Source: Bigelowiella natans CCMP2755
Taxonomy: Eukaryota; Cercozoa; Chlorarachniophyceae
Length of the DNA stretch: 25,000 bases
Reading direction: 5' to 3'
Assembly (NCBI GenBank): GCA_000320545.1
Contig: ADNK01003276.1
Span: forward strand, 22,501 to 47,500
Under the pieces are notes generated by a model. That model searched no databases. It saw nothing but the letters and a program-made list of their open reading frames with translations, and was not told the origin of the DNA. The translations under genes and the position numbers were made by a program. Positions 1 through 10,769 of this stretch are shown piece after piece (position 1 is the first letter of the stretch; each line of letters opens with the position of its first letter).

Positions 1-113
1 AGATCATAGACAGATTATTACAAACCCATTAATAGATAGTAAAGGAAGTTCTGTAGTTGAAGCAGATATGAATGTGAAACTGTCTGTATTTATTTGTTCT
101 TGTATCCTCGCAG
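1..113 (+). other. Probable intron (end of a GUF1 intron)
   Basis: This stretch ends in a pyrimidine-rich tract and CAG at 111-113, directly before the first clear GUF1 exon. One frame is open through it, but its translation does not look like the GTPase region expected just before the conserved VTAPTVPY motif. I therefore read it as intron, with earlier exons outside the window. Confidence 0.6.
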
Positions 114-453
114 GTAACTGCGCCAACAGTCCCATATCGTGTTTCCCTAACCTCAGCTGGAGCAGCATCATTCAAGTACACATTGTTATTATATATCCAA
201 ATAATTTCTTCCTATTTTTAAGGTTAAAATAACTAAAGCTATATAGAAACACTTGCCGTATACAATAATAATGGGTCTCCTTTTTACAACATTATTTAAT
301 GGTTTAATAGATGCAGCAAATCTACTAGTTCAGAGGACTCTGGTGAAAATGATAGATCATTGATTGTGAACTCAGCTGGAGAATTTCCTGATCAATCAGT
401 ACGATTTGGCTTTTTTTTTATGAACACTGATACCTATATGTTTGTTATAGTTG

Positions 454-493
<40 letters not shown>

Positions 494-1530
494 ATATAAT
501 CATATTTGGTTTGTATTTTAAATGAATGAGTACATATATGTGTATTTATTTCTCCTTCTCTCTCTCTCTCTCTTTGTGCGTGTATTAGTCTGTATATGTG
601 TGCAAGAACAAGTTTATGTATGTAGTAAGGAGTTCATGTATGAGTTTAAATAATGCCTAAATATAAACTGTTTTTTTTTTCTCTCTCTCTCTCTCTCTAT
701 CTTTCTCTATCTTAATATTAATCTTCCTCCTGCCCCTCAACCTTTCCAGATTATAGATGAGGTTGCTGAGCCAATAGTTCAAACAACTATCATTGCTCAC
801 AACGAGCATTTGGGAGCTGTAATGGATTTATGTCGCAATTCAAGAGGAGTACACGTCGACTCTACGGCTCTTGGCAAAGGTCGATTATTGCTTCGCCATC
901 GAATACCGCTACAACAAATCGTTGCCACAAGCTTTTACAACAAGTTGAAGGCAACAACCTCGGGATTTGCTAGCTTTGAGTATGATGATGCAGGGTAAGT
1001 TCTGTCAGAAATTGTTATATTTCGAATTTGTTTTTCTCTCAGGTGAATTAATGTAGATTCTAAACCTCTGTTTAATTTCTATCTAAAATTAACACAAAAA
1101 TGATGCAGAAGAATGTAGATGTTGCTAAAACTAAACTCATTTCTTCAGTTACGAAGTCTCCCTATTAACAAAGATGGAGGTTCGGATAAACGGTAAACCT
1201 GTCGATGCTCTCTCGGTAATAGTTCATCGGTCTTTCTCACAACAACAAGCACGATCATTGTTGCTCAAGTTAAAGAAGCTTATTGATCGGCAAAGCTTCG
1301 AGATTGTGCTACAAGCCAGTATTGGAAATAAAATCGTTGCAAGGGAAAGAATACCCCCATTTCGCAAAGATGTACTCACCAAATCTGGAAAAACTGTGGG
1401 AGGGGGTGACGAAAGTCGAAAAAAGAAGCTTCTTGAAAAACAAAAAGCAGGCAAAAAAAGAATGAAGACTGTTGGTAGAGTACCGCTTAGTCAGGAGGTT
1501 TTCACTGCAGTTATGCGTACCGATGGTTGA
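114..1530 (+). CDS. GUF1: GUF1/LepA (EF4) translation GTPase, C-terminal part, 4 exons
   Basis: EF4-type ribosomal GTPase that back-translocates stalled ribosomes; this copy is probably mitochondrial. Exons are 114-175, 311-398, 750-994 and 1149-1530, giving 258 residues plus TGA, with phase kept at every junction. Visible LepA landmarks, in order: VTAPTVPY; a NSAGEFPDQ segment before domain V; HNEHLGAVMDLC; RIPLQQIV; TSGFASFEYDDAGY; NGKPVDALSVIVHR; and the LepA-specific C-terminal domain with ASIGNKIVARE, FRKDV and KKKLLEKQKAGKKRMK. The DDAGY motif and the short tail after GRVPL resemble mitochondrial GUF1 more than plastid LepA, but that assignment is inference. A short serine-rich insert lies in exon 311-398, and a few extra residues (GKTVGGG) follow the FRKDV motif. 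The GTP-binding half is upstream of the window. The gene converges on the glycosyltransferase gene across about 1.55 kb. Confidence 0.95.
456..491. repeat. (TA)n microsatellite in GUF1 intron
   Basis: About 17 TA units in intron 399-749. Two (CT)n tracts follow at about 553-573 and 681-698; the second lies 50-70 bases before the acceptor of exon 750-994. Confidence 0.93.
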
Positions 1531-3084
1531 ATTTTAACTGCGAACAATGACTTTCAAAATATTGTTTCATTTTGTTGGTAGTAGTGCAGCATGTGAGCGC
1601 ACTGCGTGTGCGCATGGACATGCCTTCTACATCGTAAGAAGTTAGAATAATATGCATGTGCCATTCCCATCATAAGTGAGACAAGGTTTTTGATTTCACA
1701 GGCGATTAACCTACTTGTTCGCTGATTCACGCGCATGAGAGCAACACCATGATGACAACCATCTCATTTTTCATGTACGCATGTAAGCGATGCACGTTAT
1801 TAGCCGTTAATGAAGACAACATTTAGTAGAAGAAGCAAAACTCGAGTCTGTGCATGCTGCACTGCGCGCGCAAGACGCAGATCGGTTAGCTAGATGGAGG
1901 TGGCATCAGGCATTGCAATGTGGTTTCTTAGTTTCGAACATCGCGACTCGCGATTGTCGCTCATGTGGTGGTGCACGTGCGTGTGCACAGGCGGTAGCAA
2001 CCCCAATGAGCGGTTGAAGGGTGAAGGGGATGGCATGAGCATGTCTAGATGTGTAAGCACTGGAGCATGACAAAGTGCAAGTGGAGCGCACAAGTGGGAG
2101 CATGCATGACTAGATACGATGAGCGTGACAAAATGCAAGTGCAGTGCACAATGCAGGCGCAAAAGCATGCAAGCTACATAAAAGCACTTGCGCACAACAC
2201 AGACGCAAGCATGCAAGCTTGGTCACACAAACAATGAAAGCCCACACGTCTAGACGTGCAACCACACTAGCCCAATCAAAGGTGAAGGGAATTGGTCAGT
2301 TGTTTCGTCAGTGACCATTCGAAAACGTTTCAAATTGATTTCCACAGGAAAACTTTTGCAAACATTTTCCTTGTTTGAACGAGCATTGTTTGCATTGATG
2401 AACGTGATGAATCGAACACCAGTGACTTTGCGACGACGTGCATGTGGCCATTGTTTGTTCAAATCGAATAACACTTGTTCAGAAGCAAAACAAACACGTT
2501 TCCAAACAAAAAAAAAGGTTTGTGCCCAGCTCTAGTAGACTAGTAGGTACGTACGTATGCATGTTTCGGTGCACATGCACGAGCACACATAAAGTGGCGC
2601 CAATTGCGAGCGCTTCGAACGTTTATCATTGCTTTCGCGCTCATGCACTGCGTGGCCGCATGGATATCTAAATGTGCATCGCTGTTATTTGTTTATATGT
2701 TCGCAATGTCGTATCGTGAGTAAAAAACATTGAATTTCACAACAATGCACGAGACTAGCATACCATACAGCCTGCATGTCTGTTATTTTTTCAATTTCTC
2801 ACCACACACACACACGCACACGCACACACACACATTACGAGATAGATAATCATCCTGGTATCCATGCGTCAAGCATTCTCCACGTTCTCCGTAAGATCTT
2901 TATCTCCTAAAGTTTTTTATAATTTCGAGAAAATAAATGATTAATTAGGTCTCCTTATCGATTTATTTGCCTAGAGCTGACCTTCTTCATCTTCATCATC
3001 ATCATCATGAAGTTGATATATACGATATCCGGACATAGAAAAGTGATAATAGTAATCCAAGTACTCGATCGATTATTTTCATTA
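1531..3084. other. Convergent intergenic region, TGCATGC-rich
   Basis: This lies between the stops of two convergent genes, and I see no convincing coding structure. From about 1580 to 2700 it differs from the introns: trinucleotide repeats are almost absent, and palindromic words around GCATGC, TGCATG and GTGCAC recur many times. A diverged 58-bp tandem duplication starts at 2063. A CA/CG-interrupted (CA)n tract lies at about 2803-2833 and a short (CAT)n run at 2988-3008. The overlapping short frames on both strands near 2250-2535 show no recognisable protein. Confidence 0.6.
2063..2178. repeat. Diverged tandem duplication, 58-bp period, two copies
   Basis: The segment starting gagcatgacaaagtgcaagt at 2063 recurs as gagcgtgacaaaatgcaagt at 2121. 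The resemblance continues for about 30 bases with scattered substitutions. It sits in the convergent intergenic region and is not coding as far as I can see. Confidence 0.7.
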
Positions 3085-3942
3085 CTAATTAAAATGGGCT
3101 CTTTCTTCACAATCTGTGCTTGGATTTGTCGTTATTGTTCTTATGGTGATGATGATGTGTTGTAATATATTCTTCATTACATGATAGCTTACGAAGAGTG
3201 CAAGTCCAATGGCTACCACTCTCAGTACGATAGCCAGAATATTGACAAGCGTAACATGGCGTCTTTTCACTGGTTCATTCATCAAGATCATATCTTCATA
3301 TTGCTTCAATAGAGTGTCTGTCGCAACTTCCCAACTTGCTTTCACAGGGTTTTGTAATAACCATTTTCTTGCATTTGAATTGGAAGCTGCTGCAATCGCC
3401 TCAGCCAGAGAGTTGTTCTTTCCTACCAGGACATTGAAGAGGGAGAAGGAGGATGAGGATAGAAAAGATGATGATTGGGAGAAGTATCCAAGAAGGAGAA
3501 GGGTTATAGAGGAAAAGAGGTGTTCGTACTACACTCCTCTTCTTCCTCCTCCTCCTCCTCCTCCTCCTCCTCCTCCTCCTCCTCCTCCTCAAGGGTTATA
3601 GAGGAAAAGAGGTGTTCGTACTACACTCTTCTTCTTCCTCCTCCTCCTCCTCCTCCTCCTTCTACCACTACTACTACTACTCCTACTACCAGCTTCAAAA
3701 ATCCATTTATCTGGCAGTTTGCCCTTCCATAGCTCATCAAATACTATACAATGTGGAATCACAACCTGATATTATATAAATATCAACACACAAACACATC
3801 ACAATTAAATATGACTTGAATGATGATGATGATGATACTAATACGTACTAATAATTATTACAGGGGTACTGCAAGCAAGTGACTCTAACACTGTTAGTCC
3901 ATACGTTTCTGACCGACTGCCTAAAATTACCAATAACAATAG

Positions 3943-3975
<33 letters not shown>

Positions 3976-4054
3976 ATGAGGAGAAGAACATATCATTTAT
4001 GGGTGATGTTGCTAAATGATTCTTCTATGTTTTATCATCAAGCGTATTTCCTTT

Positions 4055-4087
<33 letters not shown>

Positions 4088-5113
4088 ATTATTATTTTGA
4101 TTATCACATGTGATGAAGACGTCAGCAGCTCGATATAAGGGAGGGAGATCTGAATTAGGAATCCTTCCAAGGAATGTCACAGGCAAGCCCTTTGCCAGCT
4201 CTTTTAACCTGGTGGTGAGAGTGATAAGTAGATAGTAACATTAGACTGCTGTTATCAGTAATGTTAGTATTACATCATCATCAATCATCATCATCATTAT
4301 ATACGTACTCGTCCTCTGAAGGTCCGTGCCCAACAATCACTAAATGAACATTCACTTTCCCTGACGACAACAACAAATCGGCAAGGTAATTAAAGGATAA
4401 ACAACAGTGAGATACTGGATAAAATGATACATGAATAGGATGCACACATCAAACAAATACTACCACTATTACCTTTTAACTGTCTTAAGGCCGGAAATAC
4501 TCGCTGGATTTCTTTTTCAGGTGCTAACCTATGACGCATAATTGGTGGTGATGGTGATGGTGATGATGATGCTAACCTATGACGCATTATTGATGATGAT
4601 GGTGATGATGTTGATGATGATGGTGATTTCAACCTATGACGCATTATTGACTAGGGCAATGATGATGATGGTGATGATGGTGTAATAACAACTCAAGCAT
4701 TAAGAATCATGAAGATTGAGGATATGAAATGAAGGAAAACATACGATTGCTAAGAGAAGAAGGAGCAGCACTACATTATGAGGATAGTAATACCATCATT
4801 GTTGATCGATTGGTTTGTATAGTGATTACTGATATTATTATTACCTTTGCACCATTAGAAGTAGTTTTGTGTCTTCTGAGATGCTGCTACTACTACTACT
4901 CCTGGTAGTACGACGTGTACTATTTTTTGTAGCAGTAGTAGTAGTTAATTTATCCACAAGCTTCTTCCTCTCACGACAACGCTGCTCTTTGCTTTCAGCA
5001 TTAAAACTGATGATAATAATAATAATAATAGATGATGATGCTGCTGCTGCTGATGATGATAATCTTCCAGTTTGATTTAGATGAGAGCTACTACTGTGAG
5101 AAGAGAACATGGC

Positions 5114-5146
<33 letters not shown>

Positions 5147-5460
5147 GCATACTATTAGTAATGTTTACTACTACTTATTATTACTACTACTACTAGTACT
5201 ACCGCTCTGTTTGTACTCCTGTAGGAATCACTGCCGTCCTCAACCCACCACTTTTTGCCTATCATTCATATACAACAACAACAACAACCACCACCACCAC
5301 CACCACCACCACCACCATGAAACATCATACACATCCAAGAAAGATTGAGCGAGGGAGGGGGGGATGATTGTGGCGTTGGAGAAACCATGAAAAACAGTTG
5401 GTTAGTAGTGAGTAGTGGTATATTTGTTGTTTTTGTCACTGACAAAGACGCTATTCTAGC

Positions 5461-5491
<31 letters not shown>

Positions 5492-5649
5492 GGTTCAGTA
5501 ATAGTAGTATTTACCAACTAGTTGAGATCTCATCATCATCATCATTATCATTATGATGAATTTCTCACTATAAAGTAATACCAAAGGCAGATGCTCATCT
5601 AGAAAACATTGTGTCATTGAAGCATTGACAGTACCTAATCATGATAATA

Positions 5650-5685
<36 letters not shown>

Positions 5686-6499
5686 GAAGAAAATATAATA
5701 ATAAAGTTAGTGTACACTGATCAAATTGATGACAGCCCTCATCGTATGCATCATCCATTCTTTGGATGTACAAGCAGCACATGTTACAAACATATATTTA
5801 TAAATAGTACAGTAGTACCCCATTGCTGAGCTGGAAATTTAAACAACTGCCAGTAGAAGAAAGTCCCCAATTTATACGCAATACTTACGTAAACAACAAC
5901 AATAATAACATCAACAACAGAAAGATGGGAAGGAACAACAATAACAACAATAAGTACATGAAATATACTATTGATTGATTGATTGATTGATTGATGATGA
6001 AAAGGAAGAATATAATATCAACCGAAACGTAAGAAAATGCATAATCTTGAACAATCTCATGAATGAATAAAAGAATGAATGAATCATGATAACAACTACT
6101 ACCAACATATTCGATAAGGAAAATCAACATCGATTGAGTACTATTACTACTACTACTAGTAGTAGTAGTACCCCTGTGTGTATTTTTTGAAATAGAGTTC
6201 CATATCGACGTGGTGCGAGCAATATGTAGGAATAGCACGCCACGCACAAAGAGGCAGCACAAACCAACCGAGGAGTGAAGGATACCTACCAGTAATAGAG
6301 TAGTAGTAGTCGTATTAGTAGTAGTAGTAGCAGAGAAGGTGAGAGCAGTAGTAGTAGTAGTAGAAGAAGAAGAAGAAGATAATGATGAAGGAAAAATAAT
6401 CGTCTCCTCTCTTCTTTTACAACTTGGAACGACAAACATCCATCCATTATGTCATCATCCCCCCCCCACCAAATTATGCACCATACATACATAATCACC

Positions 6500-6530
<31 letters not shown>

Positions 6531-7383
6531 CTACATTTATTTATCTATAAATATATATACTCTTTGTTCTTCTTACACAAGATGGACGACATCCCAAGCA
6601 TAAGCTCCTAGATACCATGCAAGCTTCACACCTTATGATGGTTATGAAACTGATGGTGATGATAGTGATGATGAATGATAGATACTAATGATGGTGATCA
6701 TAGGTTTTTACTTGAGCAACAGAGCAATTACTACTACTACTACTACTACTACTAACTACTACTGCTGTGATGTTTGAAGCAGCTAGCTCTATCCTCCTCC
6801 TCCTCCTCCTTTGGCATGCATCCATGTTGGCTAAACACAGCTCACATCGACAGGACCCCCCCCCCCCCCTCAGTTTGCCATTTATCTATTTTTTCATTTT
6901 AATCAAGTTTTAATACACAAACAGCTCAAATTATGCACAATAAGCAGTAGCGTCGTCATAAATATACTGCAAGCAAGCAAGCAGTGTAATTAACTACAAG
7001 CAGTGTAATGAACTGCTGCCGCAGATGATTCCACGAAGCCCCTCATTCCCCTCCCCCTCCTCCTCCTCGTCCTCCTCTTTAAGTTATGCATCATCTGTGT
7101 GCTCATCATCATCATCATCCATCCATCCATCCATCCATCCATCCATCATCCTCAAAACTACTGTGTGGTCTATTCACACTTGAGTAGTAGTAGTACTAGT
7201 TTATACCTGCACTGAAGCTCATCTTGTTGCATTTATTGTATGGATTTACCAAAGATGGGAGGTCGGGATGATGGAATGAAGTATAGAATGCTCCTTTCAT
7301 TTTTGGTGAAAAGATGTGGACTTCATGGCCCCTAGCTCGCATGACTTCTACATATCGTTGAAACCTCAATGCGATGCCTGTGA

Positions 7384-7415
<32 letters not shown>

Positions 7416-7913
7416 TAAACAAGATCTCGTTCAAATATCATGTTTACTTTTCCTGATAAGAGTTTAAAAAGGTACGTTGGGATCACAAAAGAAGAAGAAA
7501 GCAGAGTGTTATGGGAGGAGAAGAAAGAGAGAGAGAGAAACAAAAGGGTTTATTATTCCTTTTTAATGAACAAATAACATGCAGGATCTTTAACAACTTT
7601 GAAAATAGAATTACCATGTGTTTGTGGAGGTACATAATCTGTTATGATGAGGACTCTCTTGTTTACATTCTCTTGGGGGGGACCAACAATGAGACGCTTG
7701 ACAGCACGACACACTAAGAAGACAGCAGCAGTTAAGGAGATTATGTATTTCTACAAACATCGGATCAGGGACTGTTGGGATCACAAAATCCATTAGACCA
7801 TTAAACTCACGTGTGGCGCAGAGAAACACAAAGTAGCTAATTAGAATCCGGGGACAGTATGTGAAAAGAGCGACGATCTGCGTGCATGAAGTACATTGAT
7901 CATCAATGATCAT
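3085..7913 (-). CDS. Glycosyltransferase family 4 (SQD2/PimB-like), 15 exons, 519 aa
   Basis: GT-B fold retaining glycosyltransferase. Exons read downwards: 7913-7811, 7713-7615, 7377-7207, 6631-6577, 6285-6172, 5883-5819, 5634-5582, 5258-5203, 5006-4845, 4528-4473, 4360-4309, 4208-4108, 3920-3862, 3765-3690, 3422-3085. All phases agree (1560 nt). Landmarks: hydrophobic N-terminal segment about residues 20-37; TDYVPPQTHG near 58-68, followed by ALRFQRYVEVMRARGHEVHI; DVVHLVYPSLLG near 137-149; CSHHVDM 165-171; IPTGVQTERF 231-240; RLAPEKE 293-299 with the Arg and Lys that usually bind donor phosphate; VIVGHGP 319-325; GRIPNSDLPPLYRAADVF; and the EX7E motif, E367-E375 in SETYGLTVLE. A C-terminal transmembrane helix at about 464-490 follows a linker. 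Exon 5006-4845 encodes a Thr/Ser-rich insert just before MVQR. The substrate is not determined. SQD2-like sulfolipid synthases and mannosyl-type GT4 enzymes are the nearest families I recognise. Confidence 0.93.
3496..3660. repeat. Direct duplication ending in (TCC)n microsatellites
   Basis: A block of about 45 bases, beginning agggttatagaggaaaagag and ending in cttcttcctcc, occurs at about 3498 and again at about 3593. Each copy is followed by a (CTC)n tract. It lies in the last intron of the glycosyltransferase gene (3423-3689), where on the coding strand it supplies a purine-rich tract. Slippage or unequal exchange through the microsatellite is the likely origin. Confidence 0.85.
3943..4092. 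repeat. (CAT)n and (ATG)n microsatellites in intron
   Basis: A (CAT)n run at about 3945-3976 and an (ATG)n run at about 4056-4085 lie in opposite orientation within the glycosyltransferase intron 3921-4107. As inverted simple repeats about 80 bases apart they could pair into a hairpin in the transcript. Confidence 0.85.
4526..4645 (-). other. Three tandem 3' splice acceptors, in-frame
   Basis: On the minus strand the sequence ATGCGTCATAGGTT occurs three times, giving AG acceptors whose exon starts would be 4528, 4576 and 4633. The spacings of 48 and 57 bases are both multiples of three. All three entries stay open in the frame of the RLAPEKE motif. The two upstream sites would add 16 or 35 residues rich in Ser and Pro between Arg293 and Leu294 of the glycosyltransferase. 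The 4528 site gives the family-typical protein. Confidence 0.8.
5113..5492. repeat. (ATT)n, (CCA)n and (CAA)n microsatellites in introns
   Basis: (ATT)n at about 5114-5146 follows exon 5258-5203 on the coding strand. A (CAA)n(CCA)n compound tract lies at about 5274-5317 and a (CAA)n tract at about 5460-5491. They give long single-residue frames with no coding meaning. Confidence 0.85.
6498..6526. repeat. (TA)n microsatellite
   Basis: About 14 TA units lie in the glycosyltransferase intron between exons 6631-6577 and 6285-6172. Two C-runs at about 6461-6467 and 6856-6868 are nearby. Confidence 0.9.
7114..7146. repeat. (ATCC)n microsatellite
   Basis: A CATCC tetranucleotide run preceded by (CAT)n lies in intron 6632-7206. 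It is noncoding. Confidence 0.85.
7382..7415. repeat. (GTA)n tract forming the acceptor side of an intron
   Basis: On the coding minus strand this reads as a (TAC)n run leading directly into TATCACAG, the acceptor of exon 7377-7207. It stands in for a normal polypyrimidine tract. It encodes poly-Thr in a spurious frame. Confidence 0.85.
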
Positions 7914-8339
7914 TACTACACATTAAATAAACAAAATGAAAAGGACTGCACAAATTATAAATACGAACACAATAGACAAACGGAAAGTAGTACTGCTTTG
8001 TTCTACCAGCGAGGGTGGGACACCAGCAATCGCCATCTTCTTCCCTCAGTGCTGAGATGAGCGGGGTGTGTATGTGCTACTACGAGGTTGTGGGATGGGT
8101 TGGTATTGTCAGCCTTTGAATGATCATCCATATGAGTTTGATATTTAGAATGCAGGTCGTATTCAAAAATAACATAATTTAATACTTGTCTCAATCTGAA
8201 AATATACATTGGCTGCGTGGCGGGCTTAGTTGTAATTTGCGGGAAATACCTACTTGAATATTCTATTCATTTTTGGGCTACGACAACCTTCATTTTGTAT
8301 GAGTAGTCATATTTATGTGTAACATAATAGTTCTGCGAC
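7914..8339. promoter_or_regulatory. Probable shared divergent promoter region
   Basis: This gap separates the glycosyltransferase start at 7913 (-) from the candidate start at 8340 (+). It is non-repetitive, unlike the introns, as expected for a promoter between divergent genes. I see no clear TATA box or named motif. One minus-strand open frame (8209-8003) has no recognisable features. Confidence 0.35.
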
Positions 8340-9096
8340 ATGTATAATCGGTTGTCGTTTTTAGAAACTCAGCGTCACATTAGAGCACATAGACCTAGTG
8401 AGACCGATAAATTAATTTATTATTTCGCTATTATGCCTGTCAAACCACACCTCACGTCGACGAGTATCGTACCTACCAAGAAAAGGAGGAGGAGGAGGAG
8501 GAAGCTGCTCTCTAACTCGCCCATTCATTCAACTACAACAACAATAACCCAACTAGAAGCACAATTCATAATTGAGGTGCAGGAGGAACGTGTTCATAAA
8601 CGTGCAAGGCAACATCCAGTCCCCGCATTTGAAGCACATAATCATAACAAAACTAAGTGATTATTCTTAAAGCAGCAGCAGCTAGAGGCACTCTCTCTGC
8701 CCATCATCGGACCAATACATGCCTGTTATAGCGAATAATCTCTACTTACTGCTCCTACAAGCAGCAGTCGTAACTTCCCTGCCAACAGCTATTCAAAAAT
8801 ATTCATGCGGGCGATACTTCCCAGCACAGTCCCTGCAGAGACGGAGGAGGAGGAGGAGTTCCCACAATCTTAAACTTCCTGTACGACGACAAGAATATAA
8901 CAATCAATTATTTCATACATGTGTACTTATGGTGAACGATATATAATAGCTCTTTTGTCTTCAATATCACTCATCTGATACATGTCTTAGTTGGTTTTCA
9001 TTTGTTAAGTTGGCTTTTATGTTATATCAGCGACAACATGCTACTTCTAAAGACTCAAACGAAATTACAACCACCACCAGTGTCGATGATCCCACA

Positions 9097-9138
<42 letters not shown>

Positions 9139-9805
9139 GCATGAGTTTGTTAGTTGAATAGATAAAAGAGAAGAAGGTTTCTGATAGATGTGTATATCTA
9201 TGAGGTAGTAGAATTTTCACGTATGCATTATTATTCTCCAGAGAATAAGAAATGTAAATAGTAATAGGGATCATAATACCGAGTCGTTGCTTATTCCGCA
9301 ATTAATCAATTAGGGCTTTCAACGCAGTGTCTTCGATAATAGACAAGTTAGGTCAGTCATTCATCAAAAAAAGAGAAATAATTAAGAAATAAAGAACACA
9401 TGATGCAAATATTTGCGAATTACTTCAAACCCCATTTTCTTTATCTTTGACGCTGTTATACTCACCACTTTTGCTGTCCTTTCTTTTTCTTCCATTACTC
9501 TTCATTTTCTTACTAACGCAATTGTCTTCGTCATCATTATCATTAATAATAGTAATAATTTTACTACTACGATAACAATTATATGACTACTTTTATCTAC
9601 AAGGATGATATTCAAAGATTTTAAAAATGATTGTTTTTCCTTCTTCTTCTTCTTCCTCTTCCTCCTCCTCCTCATAAATTGCATGTTGTCACCGCTTAAG
9701 CTACTAGTTGTTTATTTCTCAATTATGATGGTGGTGTAGGGGAATACTCCAGCAACATGAATTCATGGGATGATCAACAAATGGTAGTAGCAATAGTACT
9801 AATAG

Positions 9806-9837
<32 letters not shown>

Positions 9838-10119
9838 GTAGTAGTAGTAGTAGAAGAAGAAGAATAAGTAGTAGTGTGATATATTGATGATGATGATGAT
9901 GATAATGATAACGATGATGATAACAATGATGATGATGATGATGATGATGATGATGGCACAGGAAATGTGGCAAAAGGAGTACTCGGATCTTGTTCAAAAT
10001 GTCGCGGTACGACTTAGTGCGAAAATGTAAATGATTTGCTGCTTCTATCACATCCCATCGTAATTTAATAATAATACGCTGTACTAACCAATCACCGCTG
10101 ATGTTGCTGCTGCATAAAA

Positions 10120-10155
<36 letters not shown>

Positions 10156-10307
10156 GGTGTGATTGGTATAGTTAGGAATACGATCGATGCCATCATCAAC
10201 AATAACAACATATATATGCTGCTGCTGCTGCTGCTGCTGCACAGGTACCAACACTGGCCTTCGCAACTTCTAATCTCGTCATTTCTACGGTATTGTTATT
10301 ATTACTG

Positions 10308-10338
<31 letters not shown>

Positions 10339-10737
10339 ATCTAAAAACTACTGCTTACTTATACACGGTATATTGATATAATAGTGAAGAAGAAGAAGAA
10401 GAAGAAGAAGATGTCGATGTAAGGGAGGCCGACAACTTAACCACATATCATCACTATATAACCATCATACCATCATTATTTACTTATGATTTTGGTGATG
10501 GCTCATCTTCTTTCCCTCCCCTCCCAATCCCTCCCCTCCTCTTCCTCCTCCTGCTGCTCTTGCTATAATTATCACCTTCCATCTAATATTGTATTAGGCA
10601 ATCTTCTTCAGTATTCTTGTTTCTTTGGATAAGACAGGTAGGTGAGGGGTGGTGATGTTAGCACATGACGTACCGATCGAATAGATTGATTGATTCATTG
10701 CTTACAACTCATCAAACATTGATGATCACGATTTTGG

Positions 10738-10769
<32 letters not shown>

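Noticed and set aside
2250-2535. Possible remnant of a mobile element with open frames on both strands
   Set aside because: I found no terminal repeats, target duplication or recognisable transposase residues.
3209-3732. Plus-strand frames with poly-Pro and poly-Ser
   Set aside because: They are antisense to the last exon and intron of the glycosyltransferase gene. The runs come from (TCC)n.
5885-6439. Long minus-strand open frame of 184 codons
   Set aside because: It is mostly microsatellite translation. The true exon 6285-6172 (CSHHVDM) lies inside it in another frame.
7080-7146. CRISPR-like regular repeats
   Set aside because: These are plain (CAT)n and (ATCC)n microsatellites with no spacers, and the DNA is eukaryotic.
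8700-8946. Alternative frames, including a minus-strand C-terminus ending ARMNIFE and a plus-strand Arg-rich frame
   Set aside because: Three frames look protein-like here. Only the 8839-8931 plus-strand exon joins neighbours in phase, so the others were not annotated.
9719-10344. Frames with His, Met, Leu or Gln runs on both strands
   Set aside because: They are translations of (CAT)n, (GTA)n and (TGC)n tracts. Only the short segment 10078-9983 looked protein-like and is listed as a finding.
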